Shown: positions 1-11,855 of the stretch, piece by piece | Layout of the letters: every line of letters starts with the position of its first letter | How positions within the stretch are numbered: the stretch's first letter is position 1 | Assembly (NCBI GenBank): GCA_000442125.1 | Contig: KE546979.1 | Location: forward strand, 1,178,001-1,242,000 | DNA: 64,000 nt | Source of the DNA: Opeltia flavorubescens | Lineage: Eukaryota > Ascomycota > Lecanoromycetes > Teloschistales > Teloschistaceae | Reading direction: 5' to 3' | Notes under the pieces: generated by a model | The model's database searches: none | What the model saw: only the letters and a program-made list of their open reading frames with translations | What the model was told of the DNA's origin: nothing | Made by a program: the position numbers and the translations under genes

Positions 1-561
1 CTCGTCGAGAATTTCCTTGAGATGGGTGGTAAGGTATTCGCGAAGGTTCTTGTAGAGGTCTTCTCCAAGGAGATGCGCTACGGCTTGTTAACACCAACTT
101 GAACACGATCCAAGCACTCAGGAATGACCAACCGCCACGATGAGACTGCGTCCCAATAATACCCCCATGCCCTGTGTATACTGCTTTTTGTGAGGTGCAG
201 AAGTTATGGACGGCTCTAGGCAACTGTCAGCGATGGCAGGACGGAGGCGGAGCGAAAAGGCTTGCGTGTAGATGCCCATATACTATACATGTCCGCAGTC
301 AGTACCGTAATCATAGCTCGTATCGTTTTGGAGCCACATACCGTTCCCATGTCCACGCCCTCCCTCAAATTCCTCATGATTCTCTCCACCCCAGTATGAA
401 GAAATGCCCATCTACACAAGCAGCTCAGGTCAGCACACCAGTCACGCATTTTAGCAGTCGCCATGGTCATGTTAGGATGACAAAGCGGAAAAAGAAAGAT
501 CAAAAACCCACGTTGCTGCAAGGTCATCCTTGTTAGGCGGGGGCGGCATCGTGATGGTCAT
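1..561 (-). CDS. cul1: cullin (cullin-1 type), 5' part, runs off left edge
   Basis: Scaffold subunit of SCF-type cullin-RING ubiquitin ligases. Five exons were joined by hand: 561-512, 411-342, 282-266, 215-133 and 77-1. They read MTITMPPPPNKDDLAATW, then WAFLHTGVERIMRNL, YMGIYTAVHNFCTSQKA and HLLGEDLYKNLREYL, the cullin N-terminal helical repeats that normally bind the Skp1/F-box adaptor. Only about 100 of the usual ~770 residues are present; the rest lies left of the window. Exon 3 is only 17 nt, and the intron after it (265-216) begins with GC, not GT (gcaagc...cctag). This is the only placement I found that restores the conserved YMGIYTAVHNFC motif. The cullin call is firm; cullin-1 rather than another cullin rests on the HNFCTSQKA and HLLGEDLYK motifs and is less certain. 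Confidence 0.88.
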
Positions 562-1139
562 CTTGCCGCAGATGTGCGACGTTCAATTACGTTCGATTAT
601 CAAGCGGTAACGTGCTGGCTTTGGCCTTCTCAAGGGCTTGTGAGTATTTGTCCCGTTCCAGCCCTAAGGGCGGTAGTAAGACGATGTATAGAAGTAGCAC
701 GACAGCCGTGAAGTGAGGTAAGGTTGTAGGCACACGACGGGGAATGGGTAGGTTTCAAGGACGTGTAATCATCAGGGGTAAAAGAAATATGGTGCGATAA
801 CAAGCTGTGGGGCGGTGATCTTGATAAATATACCCTCACGGAATGTGACGCATTGAACTGTGAGTTGAAGGGAAGCAAAGACACAAAATTGCAAGATGCA
901 GTCATAACTGATGAGCCCGAGGATCAAATCGATAAAGCTGTGGCTTGAACGAGGCTGAAAAAGGGCCGATACCTCTTCAAGTTAGCAGCAGTTCTGCCTA
1001 CAGATCTCGTGGAATTACCAAATATCCAAATGTGTCATGGGCTGGGAATATCACATTGTGCAGTAAGGTGGATGAGTGTTATAGATCTGACAATAAAGTG
1101 TGATTTATCATCAGGAGCACCATCAAAACCCCCCCACAA
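562..1139. other. intergenic, cullin upstream region
   Basis: About 580 bp between the cullin start and the 3' end of the cupin gene, both on the minus strand. It should hold the cullin promoter and the cupin 3' UTR. No coding family or RNA gene was recognised; the open frames here have no domain-like content. Confidence 0.5.
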
Positions 1140-1688
1140 TCACATACCCAAGCTCGGACCCTCATTCCCATAGACAGGATCCCTCTCAAACCACCCCAAC
1201 CGTTCAATACCCCTAACCTTCTCCTCTTCGCCTTCCTTTCCATAACACATGTCCCACTCCTTTCCTCTAGGATAACCTCCTACCATCGTGAACCCACCAT
1301 CAATATCATCAAGCAGCCGATGGCTAACGCCTGCCGGCACAACAATGACATCCCCCTGCTGCACCGTCGGCTCCACCCGTTTCGGATTTTCCTCACCTCC
1401 GAAACAGAGCTTGGCCTTGCCTGAGGCAATGACAAGGACCTCGTGCGTGGTGGAGTGGAAGTGACTGGTCGAGTACATTGTATACCGCCATTGCGGATCT
1501 ACTACCCCCACTATCTTGAGGTGAGATTCGATAATTGAAGCGGAAGTTTCTGGGTGAAAGGCTGAGTGGTAGATCAGGAGAGGTTTCTTCTGGATCGAGG
1601 TATTAGGAATGCGATCGAGGGCTGGTATTTGGTGTGACGAGACCCTGAGATCTTTCAATGGAGTAAGTGGGGCCTTTGAAGTGGCCAT
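1140..1688 (-). CDS. cupin-domain protein (YjlB-like)
   Basis: A single-exon 182-aa protein starting at MATSKAPLTPLK; an in-frame ATG 13 codons upstream is less likely because the conserved part begins here. It is a single RmlC-type cupin. Motif 1 is visible as HFHSTTHEVLVIASG (metal-binding His pair and Glu) followed by GKAKLCFGG. Motif 2 is visible as GDVIVVPAGVSHRLL with its His. The tail WDMCYGKEGEEEKV is typical of the fungal and bacterial YjlB-like group. The family is cytosolic with no established reaction; the intact metal ligands suggest an active metalloprotein. There is no signal peptide and no intron. It sits between cullin and SRF1 on the same strand. Confidence 0.82.
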   Translation of the reverse strand: MATSKAPLTPLKDLRVSSHQIPALDRIPNTSIQKKPLLIYHSAFHPETSASIIESHLKIVGVVDPQWRYTMYSTSHFHSTTHEVLVIASGKAKLCFGGEENPKRVEPTVQQGDVIVVPAGVSHRLLDDIDGGFTMVGGYPRGKEWDMCYGKEGEEEKVRGIERLGWFERDPVYGNEGPSLGM

Positions 1689-1983
1689 ATCGGCTAAAAG
1701 ATGAAAGAGATGATAAGTAGGGCGCATCCGGTGAACTTATTGTCGTGCCTCGGGGATGAAATCGACGCATGAGCGTCAAAATAGAGACGACGTCATAGCG
1801 CCTTCCTTGGCGCAATCAAGAAATATGTATCCAAAGCAATAAAAAGGTATGCAGAAACAATGAAGAAGAAGCTGCCCAAAAAACAATAGACGTATGCTCA
1901 TGGCCATGAGGCTGATCCGCTGAAATAACGCCCGAACTCCTCGCTTAAAGTGCTTTGTGGTATCTTCGCTGAATAAAAACGGT

Positions 1984-3148
1984 TCATTTCCGAGTGACAC
2001 GTTCTACCAACCTGAAAAACCGTCAGAATCAATGTGCACAGGGTGGAGGGAGTTACTGACCTTAGAACGCTTATCGTGAAAGTCAACATCCATGCAACGA
2101 GCGCTATCAAAAGTACCGACGCCAATGTATTCTGCCGATCGCAGATTTGACCTTGTTTATCGTTTCGAATGCCATCCGGACAAATGCTGTTCTCTTGGAT
2201 CGCTTCAAAGGCAAGACTCAGGTTAGCAGAATCGAAGACGATGAAGAAGAGGTCCAAAAGGATGAGCCGCATCTTAGCCTTCGCTGATCGTAAACCCAGC
2301 GGTTTCCCGGAGTATTCGTCGTAAGTGATGTAGAGAAGGTAGACCAGTGCAACCGCATCCACTATTAGGGCCATTTCCGTAGAAGCTATGTTTCCTAAAT
2401 CATCCTTTTCATCGGTCAGGTGGTGGATGGAACACGCTACAGCCAATGCCACGGCGGAAAATATCCAAACGACTGAGCGAAGCACCAACGGAATCATCGG
2501 ACTCCTGATGATATATCTCTGCAGCCTCTTCCACCATACTTTTCTCTTGCTCCTGAAGCCTCCATTCTCAGCATCGCCCTCTCCCGCTCCTGCCATCCAC
2601 GGCTGAGAATAGTCCGGTCCATTCTGAGCAAGCCATTCCGATGTCACCTTCTCCCCACCTTCACTCGTAATTGTAGGATATGCGGAAGCGTCGACGAAAG
2701 TTCTCCATCGTGAGGTATGCTGGCTTGGATGCTCGGTGGGTAATGGTGGTGCCGAGTCTCTTTCATGATCGTGCAGACGTCCTCTCGGCGGCTTTGGGCG
2801 GCTCGACGGTCTATCGGAAGCAGTGTAATGATGCTGGGCGACCTGGGCGCTGGGTGGGCTGGATGGAAGCAATCTTGCAGTAGCTTGTGCATTGTCCTCC
2901 TCTTCGTCCTCAAGTACGTGAACCCACGTCGGGACAGTACGCACGAGCAGATGAGGGTCTCGATTGTGTGATGCTGTGTTGCCAGTATGGCCGCTTCTGT
3001 TTGATGTATCTCCGCGTTGCTTCTCGTTCAAGGTTGGCTTTTCACTCAACTGTCTAGTGTCGATAGAATCTTGGATTGGGGATAGCGGTGTAGGAGATCG
3101 AAGCAAGCTACCTGCACGTGCTCGGGAAACAATATCGGCAAATCCCAT
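1984..3148 (-). CDS. SRF1: SRF1-like regulator of phospholipase D
   Basis: Exon 1 is 3148-2061 and exon 2 is 2011-1984; the 49-nt intron has gtcagt/ttttcag ends. The product is 371 aa. The first ~200 residues are polar and disordered, with the family blocks RTVPTWVHVLEDE and RWRTFVDASAYP. Four membrane segments follow, around PLVLRSVVWIFSAVALAVAC, MALIVDAVALVYLLYITY, MRLILLDLFFIVFDSANLSL and LASVLLIALVAWMLTF. The most conserved part is the loop YDEYSGKPLGLRSAKAKMR. Splicing replaces the read-through tail by LRLVERVTRK. In yeast Srf1 regulates phospholipase D (Spo14) at membranes; the same role here is by family only. Good match to the Pezizomycotina form. Confidence 0.85.
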
Positions 3149-4028
3149 GGCAGGGTTGAAGGTGATAGGCTTGAAAGAAGGTCTGGTTGCTCAGGTTTAA
3201 TTCAGGATCATCGACCTGTTCTTCTGCAGCAATAAGGTAATGTAGCGAATAGGAATGAACAATGCATTGTTACAACATCAGGTATCGTATGGACAATTTC
3301 AGGAGCCAGCTAGTAGGAACGAACGACGAGGAAGCTCAAGTTAAGAGTAAGGATTCATGAATTGTCCGATGTCCCAAAACCTTGGTCAAGATCATGGACG
3401 AACCGCTGGTTTGGGAAAGCTTGGCGTCGACCTTGCACCTACCCCAGCCTGATTTGTTCGACAGCTGTTCTCGTAGGACGACAAGATCTTTTGCAGCATG
3501 ATCTTCAGATTTCATAATTCATAATTGAGCAATCATCCTATTCTAATGCTAATGCTAATTGAGAATGCTCGCTGTCATTGTCATAAAGACGGTCAAAGCT
3601 GAGGGGAATCGAAATCGAAATGATAAAAGCACACAGAAACCGAAAATCCACCAGATTAAAGCTCTTGCCGAATGCAGGGTATCTTGATTGATGCTGGCTA
3701 CTAAGACGATTAGTCGAAGAAAGTCTGCCACCCATGCAGATGCTGACTTGGCGACAAAGAGATTAGCCGGACCCAGATGGAATCGACGTGGAAAGAGTGC
3801 TCCAGTGCCGAAAGAAAAGCTCCTGATTGCGATTGTACACCGCTAGAGGTAGGTAGCGAGCTACGTATCGAGTGTCGAATGGATTCGAATTTGAAAAGAT
3901 CGAGAGATGATGCTGTTCATAATTTCGTGCTGTCATCAGAATGCAATCGTGGATGAGAAAACATTTGATGAAACCCAGGAGAAATATCGTGTCCCGTATC
4001 AGTGTGGTCCTAACATGCGGTACTGTGC
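3149..4028. other. intergenic, SRF1 upstream region
   Basis: About 880 bp holding the SRF1 promoter and the 3' UTR of the next minus-strand gene. Short open frames occur on both strands but none resembles a known family, and no RNA gene was seen. Confidence 0.4.
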
Positions 4029-5585
4029 TCAGTTTCGGTCCCTGTACCCACGATTCAAATCTGGCTCGCTCCTGTACCTCCCATCGCCACCATTCCGTTG
4101 GCTGCCATAGGTGCTGCCGTACTTGCTCCTCTTCTTTTCTCGCTTCTCGTGGCGTTTCGCTTGTTCAGCCTTCATCTCCAAAACCTCCTTGCGTGATTCC
4201 TGAACTTCTTGCCATTCACTGTAGGCGCCCTTGATCCCTAAGGCGGCAATGCCAACAGCGGCCACATCTTGCAGTTGAGCTTTGCGTCTTAAGCGCTGTG
4301 CCTCTTCAGGGGACATTTCCCCCTTGGCTACTTCGGCGTGACGCTTGTCGCGAGCTTCCATTGAGGAATAGAGACCGTGAGCAGCATGAATGGTCGCAAC
4401 GGCCGCCTGCACCGAAGTCAACACGTTTCAAATTTGAGGACAACCTGTCAATAGAGCTTACCAGTCCAGCAGTTAAAAACTCCTTGCCCTTTAGCTTTTT
4501 TCGTCGGCGGTTATCTTCAGAAGATGAACAGACATCGGAGGAGCTTTCGGAGGATGATTCTGACGAAGACTTCCGCTTCTCGCCTCGAGCAGTCTCAAAG
4601 TCACCGGTGCGTTTGCTAACAGAAGTCTGGTTGTCGTAGTTACCATTCCTCCTGGCAACAGTACCGGCGCTGGAACCGTTTGGTTGATACCCTTGACGTT
4701 CATTGACGGCCAAGTAACCAGCGGGCAATTGCTTGCTGGCATCACTGTACCCTCTATCTCGGCCCTCTCTTCGATAGGCACGATCACGATCACTTCTACG
4801 CTCACGTGAGGATCGACGTTCTCTGCCCTTTTCCTGCTCTGCACCAAGTACCCCTCCAAGTCCCAAGGCAGCGAGTGCTTGTTCGCCAAGTGATTTGCGG
4901 TGTTTGTAGGCTCGCCGAGGCGATATGGAAGATTCGGAGGAATCGGAGGAATAGCTTCTTCGGGTGTCTGGATCGTCAATAGATATCCAGAACCTTATCC
5001 TTGACAGCTCATGGCTTACATGCTTTCCGGTCATCTTTCAATCCACGACCTCCGTAGCTGTCGCGACCAGCTGATCGCGCACGTCCACCACCTCTTTGTT
5101 CGTACGAATCTTCATAATAGTAATCTCTTCCGCGAGGACGATCTCGCCTGTCGCTTTCTCGTCGCCCACTATCATACCGTTCGTATTCGACGTATTCGTC
5201 ATCATTTCCGCGACCTTGGTTTCTTCGAGCTTTTATCTTCTCCATCTGCTGCTTTGCCTTTTCCTTGGCGGGATCTGTCACCTTGTCGTAATTGTTGATG
5301 ACAGGATTTGCAGCTGTAAAACAAATCAGCCATGTTCTGGTGGCGAATTGATTAAAAGGTCGCAAAGCAAAAATGGATAAGCAGCAGTGACATGATTAGA
5401 AGAATTGAGAGTTTTGAAACCTTCGAAGGCGAGTTCCACGAACTCTGCGGCCATTACAGTCTTTGTGGGTGTTCAGGCAGTAGATGTATATAGAAGGAGG
5501 ATTGAAAAATCGTAACGAAAGAGGATGAGGATAATTAGGAAAATGGAGCACCTTTGAGACCTAGGCCAATAAATGGTGCCGCCAT
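4029..5585 (-). CDS. Arg/Ser-rich five-exon protein with C-terminal glycine-zipper-like segment
   Basis: Exons 5585-5552, 5444-5421, 5313-5020, 4967-4462 and 4406-4029 join in frame to 411 aa (starts MAAPFIGLGLKEFVELAFEA). Residues ~30-130 are highly charged, with REKAK-type helices and RDRPRGRDYYYEDSYE. Residues ~130-280 hold Ser-rich and RERRS/DRDR runs like SR-type or DUF3824-like fungal proteins. After LTAGL comes a more ordered conserved segment, AAVATIHAAHGLYSSMEARD, then GEMSPEEAQRLRRKAQ and VAAVGIAALGIKGAYSEW, whose small-residue spacing suggests a membrane-associating or packing helix. The function is not known to me; the DUF3824 resemblance is only compositional. Exon 2 is a 24-nt microexon and the intron before exon 3 is the longest, at 107 nt. 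Confidence 0.68.
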
Positions 5586-6407
5586 TGTGAGGAGTTGAAG
5601 AATTCAGTCCCTAGAATCAGGAAAGTCTCCTGTTTATTGCTTGAAATGGATGGAGGGGTGAAAACGCCAAGCGGGCTAGTCGCGTGTCCGGCAGTCCGCA
5701 GGTACGAAAAGCAGGATAGAAGTAGGTCGATCGATCAGTTTGAAGATGGCAAATGTAATAAGCGCACAATGTGGATGGCGAAAGCGTTCAAATTCGATGT
5801 TTCCCATGAGAAGAAAAAAGACCTAGTTTGTGAAGTTGAAGTCGGGAATGATGTCGACAGTCATCGGATAAATCGGGCAGTCAGAGAAGGACTCGAAGGA
5901 GTGAATAATGAATGCTAGTGAATTGCTAGGTGCATTTCGATGCGCTGGCGGTGTGGGATCTTTTTATCCTGTGAAAGACGTAACCTTGCATTAATCAACC
6001 AACCCTCCAATCTGTTCTTTTGTTTCGTAGCGGGGGAAATCTGCGAACGGCTCCGAGGCAGTCACAAGATCTTCAGCCAGTGAGAAGCATGAAACCAACG
6101 CGACTTGTTGCTTTTGATCATCATTGATTCGTCGTCTGCATAGTCCATGGTCCGAACCGCATACTAAGCTTCTGCCCGATCCGAATCTCTTGGAAATGCT
6201 TACTCATAGACTCTAGAATGGCAGGTGGTGCCCTGCAAAAAGGGGTATGATTGGGTAGTAAGGGATAAGTGCCTTTAAGCTTGTTCTACTGCCCTGCCAC
6301 CGCGTAGGGTTAACTTGAAAGGTATATGTACATTGGTACGATGCCAGATGCTGAGGGTAATACGCTCATGTCCATCTGGCGTTCGTCACTATTTGCAGAG
6401 CATACAC
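5586..6407. other. intergenic, upstream of the Arg/Ser-rich gene
   Basis: About 820 bp. The part next to 5585 should be the promoter of the Arg/Ser-rich gene. A plus-strand open frame at 5595-5918 has no recognisable domain and lies inside this promoter, so it is not called. Nothing else was recognised. Confidence 0.4.
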
Positions 6408-7148
6408 TCACGCATCTGCAATCGAAGAACCGTCCATCCAGGCATGGGAACTGTCCGAAGGAACATGTAAAGTCCCCAATTTGATATGTCCATGACCCAC
6501 CATTCCATTCTCAACAACCATAATCTTAAAGTTCATCTCATACGGGTACATCTGCCTATAGGTAATGTAGTATAGCCCCACAAATGTCGAATTCAGCATA
6601 CTCCACGTGAGATGCTGCACTGCACCACTAGGTCCAGGTTCGTTGTTTGACTGGACTACAACGTAGCAACCCCATGCGAAGTCTGCGAGAAATGGATCCC
6701 ACATCGTTGGTAGTGGCCCATCGCCCTCAGCATTTATCTTTTTCTGAATGTTATTCTGTGCCTGTCGGATAGTCCCTCCTAGGACATCTGCATCGATGAT
6801 TTGGTGACCAATGGTGGCGGTTATGACCATGCGAGTATTCGGAACATGATAAACGATTGGATCTGTACTTCATGAATATATCCTCTCCAGTAATTGAGAA
6901 TGTCCGATCTTACAGTAAGGCGGTGGCTGTGGTGGACCAGCTCTCGACTCAAGATATGGCAATTTGGAAAGGTCGCGGATCTGCTCAGAGGAAAGAAGGT
7001 ATTTATCCTGATCGGGAACAGTAGGATAGCTAGAGGACTTGATAAGACTCCCATGAACATTTACAGCTTCATGACTTTACCTTGGCGGAATCGCTAGAAC
7101 ACCGGAGAGGCAACAGAAAACCAACAAGGCAACAACGGAAATATGCAT
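6408..7148 (-). CDS. small secreted protein, unrecognised
   Basis: Three exons, 7148-7081, 7029-6914 and 6862-6408, join to 212 aa. The N-terminus MHISVVALLVFCCLSGVLA is a clear signal peptide with a plausible cut after VLA, so the protein should enter the secretory pathway. The mature part begins IPPSYPTVPDQDKYLLSSEQ and has a proline stretch before the second splice site. It continues PIVYHVPNTRMVITATIGHQ and has a Trp/Tyr-rich core (MWDPFLADFAWGCYVVVQSN, GLYYITYRQMYPYE). It has few cysteines and no family I recognise. The stop codon is part of a GTGAGT sequence, so a further intron and a longer C-terminus are possible. It could be an extracellular or effector-like protein; that is inference from the signal peptide and size only. 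Confidence 0.62.
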
Positions 7149-7770
7149 GGCGCACAGGATATCGGTAATTATGGGATTCTTCGGAATCGCATGGAACAAC
7201 ATATATACCATGCGGGCATGATAGCGCGAGTGGTCAATTGGTGTCCAGCTAACCAAGCGACACGCGACTGGAATAAAATGCCAAATTCAGACTGAAAGAT
7301 GGAGAAATCATAAATGCGATAGGCGAAGAAGTAGTCTGTTTGAGAATGTATTCGGCCTTCACTCCGTTGAGATTGCGATACTCAGCTGCAAATTGGCCGA
7401 GGCCTAGAAAAGGAAAATAATCATCGTATTTGCTCTATCAGTGGTATCTCATAATTGAACATCTGGTGGTACCTGACTTTTGCACGTCATCAAAGCATAA
7501 AAGTGGAAAAAAGGGACAACAAAGATGAAGAAATCCTCCACAATCTGCCAGCGCCCATTCCTCCAGTCGAATCAAATTGGTATCTTGGTATCTTGGTGGT
7601 ATCTCTTCAACAATCTAACGACCATCTCCAACCTCCCAACACAATAGTATTCGTAACAAACACGCGTGAACAAACATATAAAAAGCGCAAGACAAGCCAG
7701 AAAATTGCAACAAGGGTATTTATATTCGTTGTCATGACCATGTCCGCAAGGGAAAAGGGGGTATCGTTGA
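7149..7770. other. intergenic, promoter side of the secreted-protein gene
   Basis: About 620 bp between two minus-strand genes, expected to hold the promoter of the secreted-protein gene and the 3' UTR of the KH gene. An AT-rich stretch lies at roughly 7420-7720. No gene was recognised. Confidence 0.4.
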
Positions 7771-10700
7771 TCAACGAGGTGGCCCAATAGGAGCCGGGTA
7801 TCCAGAAAGAGAATGAGAAGTCCCAGGACGCCCGCTGTCAAAAGACGCCCGTGGATCATGCTTGGGTGTAGTGTCACCGGGAACAACGCCAAAGGGGAAT
7901 TTGTTTTCGAAACGAGCTGGCCACCCATTGTGGCCTTCTTCTTCAGGTAGATTTATCCCGCTATCATTCCATGGATTGCGGTATCCACTCTCGCGAGATT
8001 CCATGGAAACGAGGGAGGCACGAGATGCGTTCGACGAGGCCTGTTTGAAGAAAGAACCTGGAGAACTAGATTGGTTCTTGCGCCGGTCAAGGAAAGAGGA
8101 AATGGAAGAAATACTGCCAGGCTTACGAATCTTGTCGAATAGGGAGCCACGCTCGCTGGCATCGTCGCCAAAAGTAGATCGCGTTGGAGAGTCCGTACCT
8201 AAAGGAGCAGGAGCATTTTGCAGGAGCTTCGAATCGAAGAAAGGTAACGAATCCTCAAAAGAATCCGACTTCGGTCTTGGTATGGCTCCTTTGACTGTAG
8301 TCCCATCCAGACCGTGTGGAATCAAGCGTGAGACCAAGAAGTCGATTGCGTCCTTTAAGCCGCCAGCATTATTACGGGTATAAGCAAGTAATAGCCGTTC
8401 TTCACCTTCGGCAGATTCTTGCACAGGCTTTGAAATATTGCGAATGTGTAATTCGACCTCGTATTGACTTTTCAGCTTTTGCCGACATTCTGTCTCAAAT
8501 TCGTCTGTTGTGAGGAATGTTTTGAGTTCGGCGTTAGCTGGCAACACAATTTCGTGACTTTCGGGAACCATGCCCTACTGGTTGTCAACAGATTTTCATA
8601 TTATAAAGAGAAAACGGAAGACGGACGAGGAACTCATCAACAGCCTGAGGGACTTGATATTCAGGACCAGAAATCGTTACAACGTCACTCGCCGTTTCGG
8701 TACTTGGGAAGTCGATCTTGCAATTCCATTTTTTCTCTAGCTCTTCAATCTCGTTCATGCGAGCAATAAGTTCTCTATGGTACAGGCGATTGATGACGAC
8801 CGTCTCTGAGACAAACTCGGCGTCCTTTCAGGAAAAGATGGACATGTTAGATCATGCAGCTGGTGGTTCATACTCCGAGCTGGAGGAAGATGCTCCAGAC
8901 TCGTCGGGTTCACATACCACTTTCTCAACCATGTCCATAATCTCCTGCTTGACCAAATCAAGACTTTGTGCATTGCGGGCCGGAGTGCGACAGATGACAT
9001 TATCAACTTTGATGTCATCATCTTCCTTTCCAACTCCTCCACGATCCATTGCATTGGAGAACTTGACGAAGACCGAGTATTTCTTCATAATTCGCTGAAT
9101 ATGCTGACCACCGATGCCGATAATACGTTTGTGATATTGATCTGGAACATGGAAAGAAATTGAAGCGGGCATTTCTTGTTCCACAAGATCGAGTCCATTC
9201 TTCGTCGCTTCGTATTGTGCTCCGCACACATCGATATAGAAATTATACTCATTAAATCCATCGAAGATGATTTGCACATTGCCTTGGCTATATCAGTATA
9301 GGTCGCACGTTAACGAAACTCCAGTCTTACTTTGACCCATGATCTTGTTGATCTTGCCATTCTTCTTGCCACTCACAAACTCTTTGTGTTCATTGGCCAG
9401 TTCAATCTTGACCCGGATCTGATATTGGGCTCGCTTGACAAAAGGTATCTGCTGGATTACCATCATGGCAGCCTTAACCGAATCATCTGAGCCGTTAATG
9501 GAGAACGTGAGCTTATCAAATCCAACATCAGCGCCGGAATTGGTGCAGATATCTGAGAGCATAGTGCGAATATCTGCCGGCGAAGGAGCCCGCATGCCAT
9601 TTCCTTGTGCGTTATCCGGTAACATCAACCACCAGGATGCACCATAGAATTGGCCAGCCTTTACCTTGATCAGCAAAGTTGGCTTAAGGGATGTGTAGAC
9701 TTACGAGCGCCATAATTTCTCGGACCGTGCGCTCAACGTGTAATATCTCAGTGCCTTGCACCCTGATCAAACCTCGTTGGCTTCCAAGCTGAGGAAAAAG
9801 TACGTAAGAGCCATTTGTTTCCATAACCTTTCGGACTTTGTCCAAACGATCCAGCAGTATGCTATCAATCTTGTGGGCGGAGACATTGACATTCTTGACA
9901 TAGCACTTGGTATTGACTACTAGTTCGTGAAGCTTTTTCTTGGCTTGAGCGATATTTTCAGCGTTGTCCCCAGTGATGTATACCTCGTCTTCACCGCGTC
10001 GATGGGCTCCTGGAGGAGTGTAGCCATAGATTCGAGGAAATGGTGGAGGGAAGTAGATGGCTGTATTGGAAGAGGCTTCGATCAAGCGTATGTTCTTCCG
10101 TGTTCGTCCGCAGATGACGCCGTGCAACGACAATTCCAACTTGACTACATCGACAAGTCTCTTCAACTGTAGACCAAGTAAGCATTGAGAAGAGAACGAT
10201 TAATGGTTAAGATTTACCACTTGATCGATCATGATTAGCACCCTTGTCTTCGCATGCTCGGAGCTCTCGGGATCTCCAAAGATTGCGATACGTAACCGTT
10301 GATCGAACTTGTGATCCATGCCATTGCCGTAGCTTGATGTGACTCCCTCCGGGCTTGAAGGTCTGGGGTTCAGGAGGAAGATGTCGGTTCCGGTATATTT
10401 TGAAAGAAGATCGATGTGGTCGAGAATGCCGGCCTTGACACCGCTTTGAGAATGATCAATGACAAGATTAGTGTCTATGTCGACAATGGCACATCTCTGT
10501 TCGAGATCAGCAAAAATGTAAGATAGCCTATGATCTCGACAGCTTGTACCAGAGCAATGGGTGTCTCGTTGAGTATTTTTGCTCTCATCTTATGCACTGT
10601 CTCTGCATCACCAGACACACACACATTCGTGACCAAGCCTTTCCAAGGTCTTCTTTGTAGTGCTGCAATGGCCTTTGGTTCCGAGGAGGTGACGGCAGCT

Positions 10701-11083
10701 TCGACTCGACCTCCGCTAGTCTCACTGAGGATCTTGCAGAGTCTTCGTAACGATTCGACATTATTAATATGAACAGGCAATTTGTACGTTGCTGTGGCCA
10801 GATCCGTACCCTCAGGAAAGGTCCATCGTTGCAATGCATCTGGGCTAGCGTGGAGAATCTCATTGACGTCAGGCCCCGGTAGGCTGGAAGAGAAAGGAAC
10901 GTTGAAGGAGAGATGGACGACGGCATCGGATGGAGTCATCGGAGACATTGGAGTATTACCGATGGGCCGCTTCATGGGTTGAGCAATACCCAGGTCCATG
11001 TTTGGCCTTGACATGAAGCCCGAGGGTGTCATCTTCTCCAGACCATGTCGAGCTTGGCCGGCGAAGTTGCCGAATTTCTGCAT
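7771..11083 (-). CDS. multi-KH-domain RNA-binding protein
   Basis: Seven exons: 11083-10550, 10496-10218, 10166-9705, 9664-9331 (or from 9658), 9282-8918, 8824-8627 and 8574-7771. They give 991 aa (989 with the alternative acceptor). KH-type signatures are visible in several exons: LSLHGVICGRTRKNIRLIEA in the middle, GKKNGKINKIMGQS, and the clearest one, YHKRIIGIGGQHIQRIMKK, carrying the GxxG loop (IGGQ). Each is followed by a beta strand and helix (VFVKFSN...). The C-terminal ~200 residues are disordered and Ser/Pro-rich. The layout resembles fungal vigilin or Bicaudal-C-type cytoplasmic mRNA-binding proteins, implying a role in mRNA localisation, stability or translation; the exact orthologue is not certain. 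The intron between exons 3 and 4 is very short (40 or 46 nt). Confidence 0.82.
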
Positions 11084-11855
11084 TGTGAAAGAATGGAAGG
11101 AGCACCTCACAGCGAGATGCTGCTGATGGCTAGGAGACCAAGATGTTGTACTTCTATCATAAGGTGCGGCTGATAAGGAGGAGTACTCGAGGAAGGTGAT
11201 GATGGCTTAGCGTGATGGGCATTGGCAGTGCGTGTGCGCGAATCAAGAAGTGGGATGCAGCTATCCCTACGGACCGATGATGAGGCCGAGGATGCTCAGC
11301 CAAACCTCAACCGTGGTTTCGGGTCATGAGACGCTGAGTCTCACCCACTCAATAAATATCATGGGAAGATCCAACCGGAGGACAACAAGATGTAAGACTT
11401 GTTTATGATGATGGTGGTAAGAGGATCAAGGAACTGTCCAATCGGACTGGAGCTTGTTCAGCGAGGGGCGGAGCATTTATGCGGGTGTCACGTGAGTGAT
11501 ATTATGAAAATTGCATAATTGTATGGATAATGTACGAAGCATTGGAAGCTATCAGGTTGTTTTATCTACAAACGCTCTTCTGAACTATGGTACAAGTGCT
11601 CCAACAGTCGCGCTCTTCATCAGATCTGGTTGGGATCTGATTTGCGGCTATCTTAATTAGGCTTTTACGTGAGATGATAGCCACAACTGTGCAGGGTCCC
11701 CTTAGTGGAGCGGATAGGCGGTCGAGAGCCGTGGAAAAGTACACCGTCGAAAATAGTAGCCATTTTATACCTGTTATGGACACCGTAGACACTGTAGCTG
11801 GTTGAAATGGTTGCCCATTATGTGCTGATACAAAAGAAATCATGTCCAACCTTTC
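11084..11855. other. intergenic, KH-gene promoter region
   Basis: About 770 bp. The part nearest 11083 should be the promoter and 5' UTR of the KH gene, and the far end the 3' UTR of the CCCH gene. No coding family, RNA gene or repeat was recognised. Confidence 0.4.

Noticed and set aside
174-536. Open frames on both strands at the cullin 5' end as separate genes
   Set aside because: They read through introns of the spliced cullin model, which explains the region better.
5595-5918. 107-aa plus-strand open frame
   Set aside because: Lies in the promoter of the Arg/Ser-rich gene and shows no domain or conserved-looking block.
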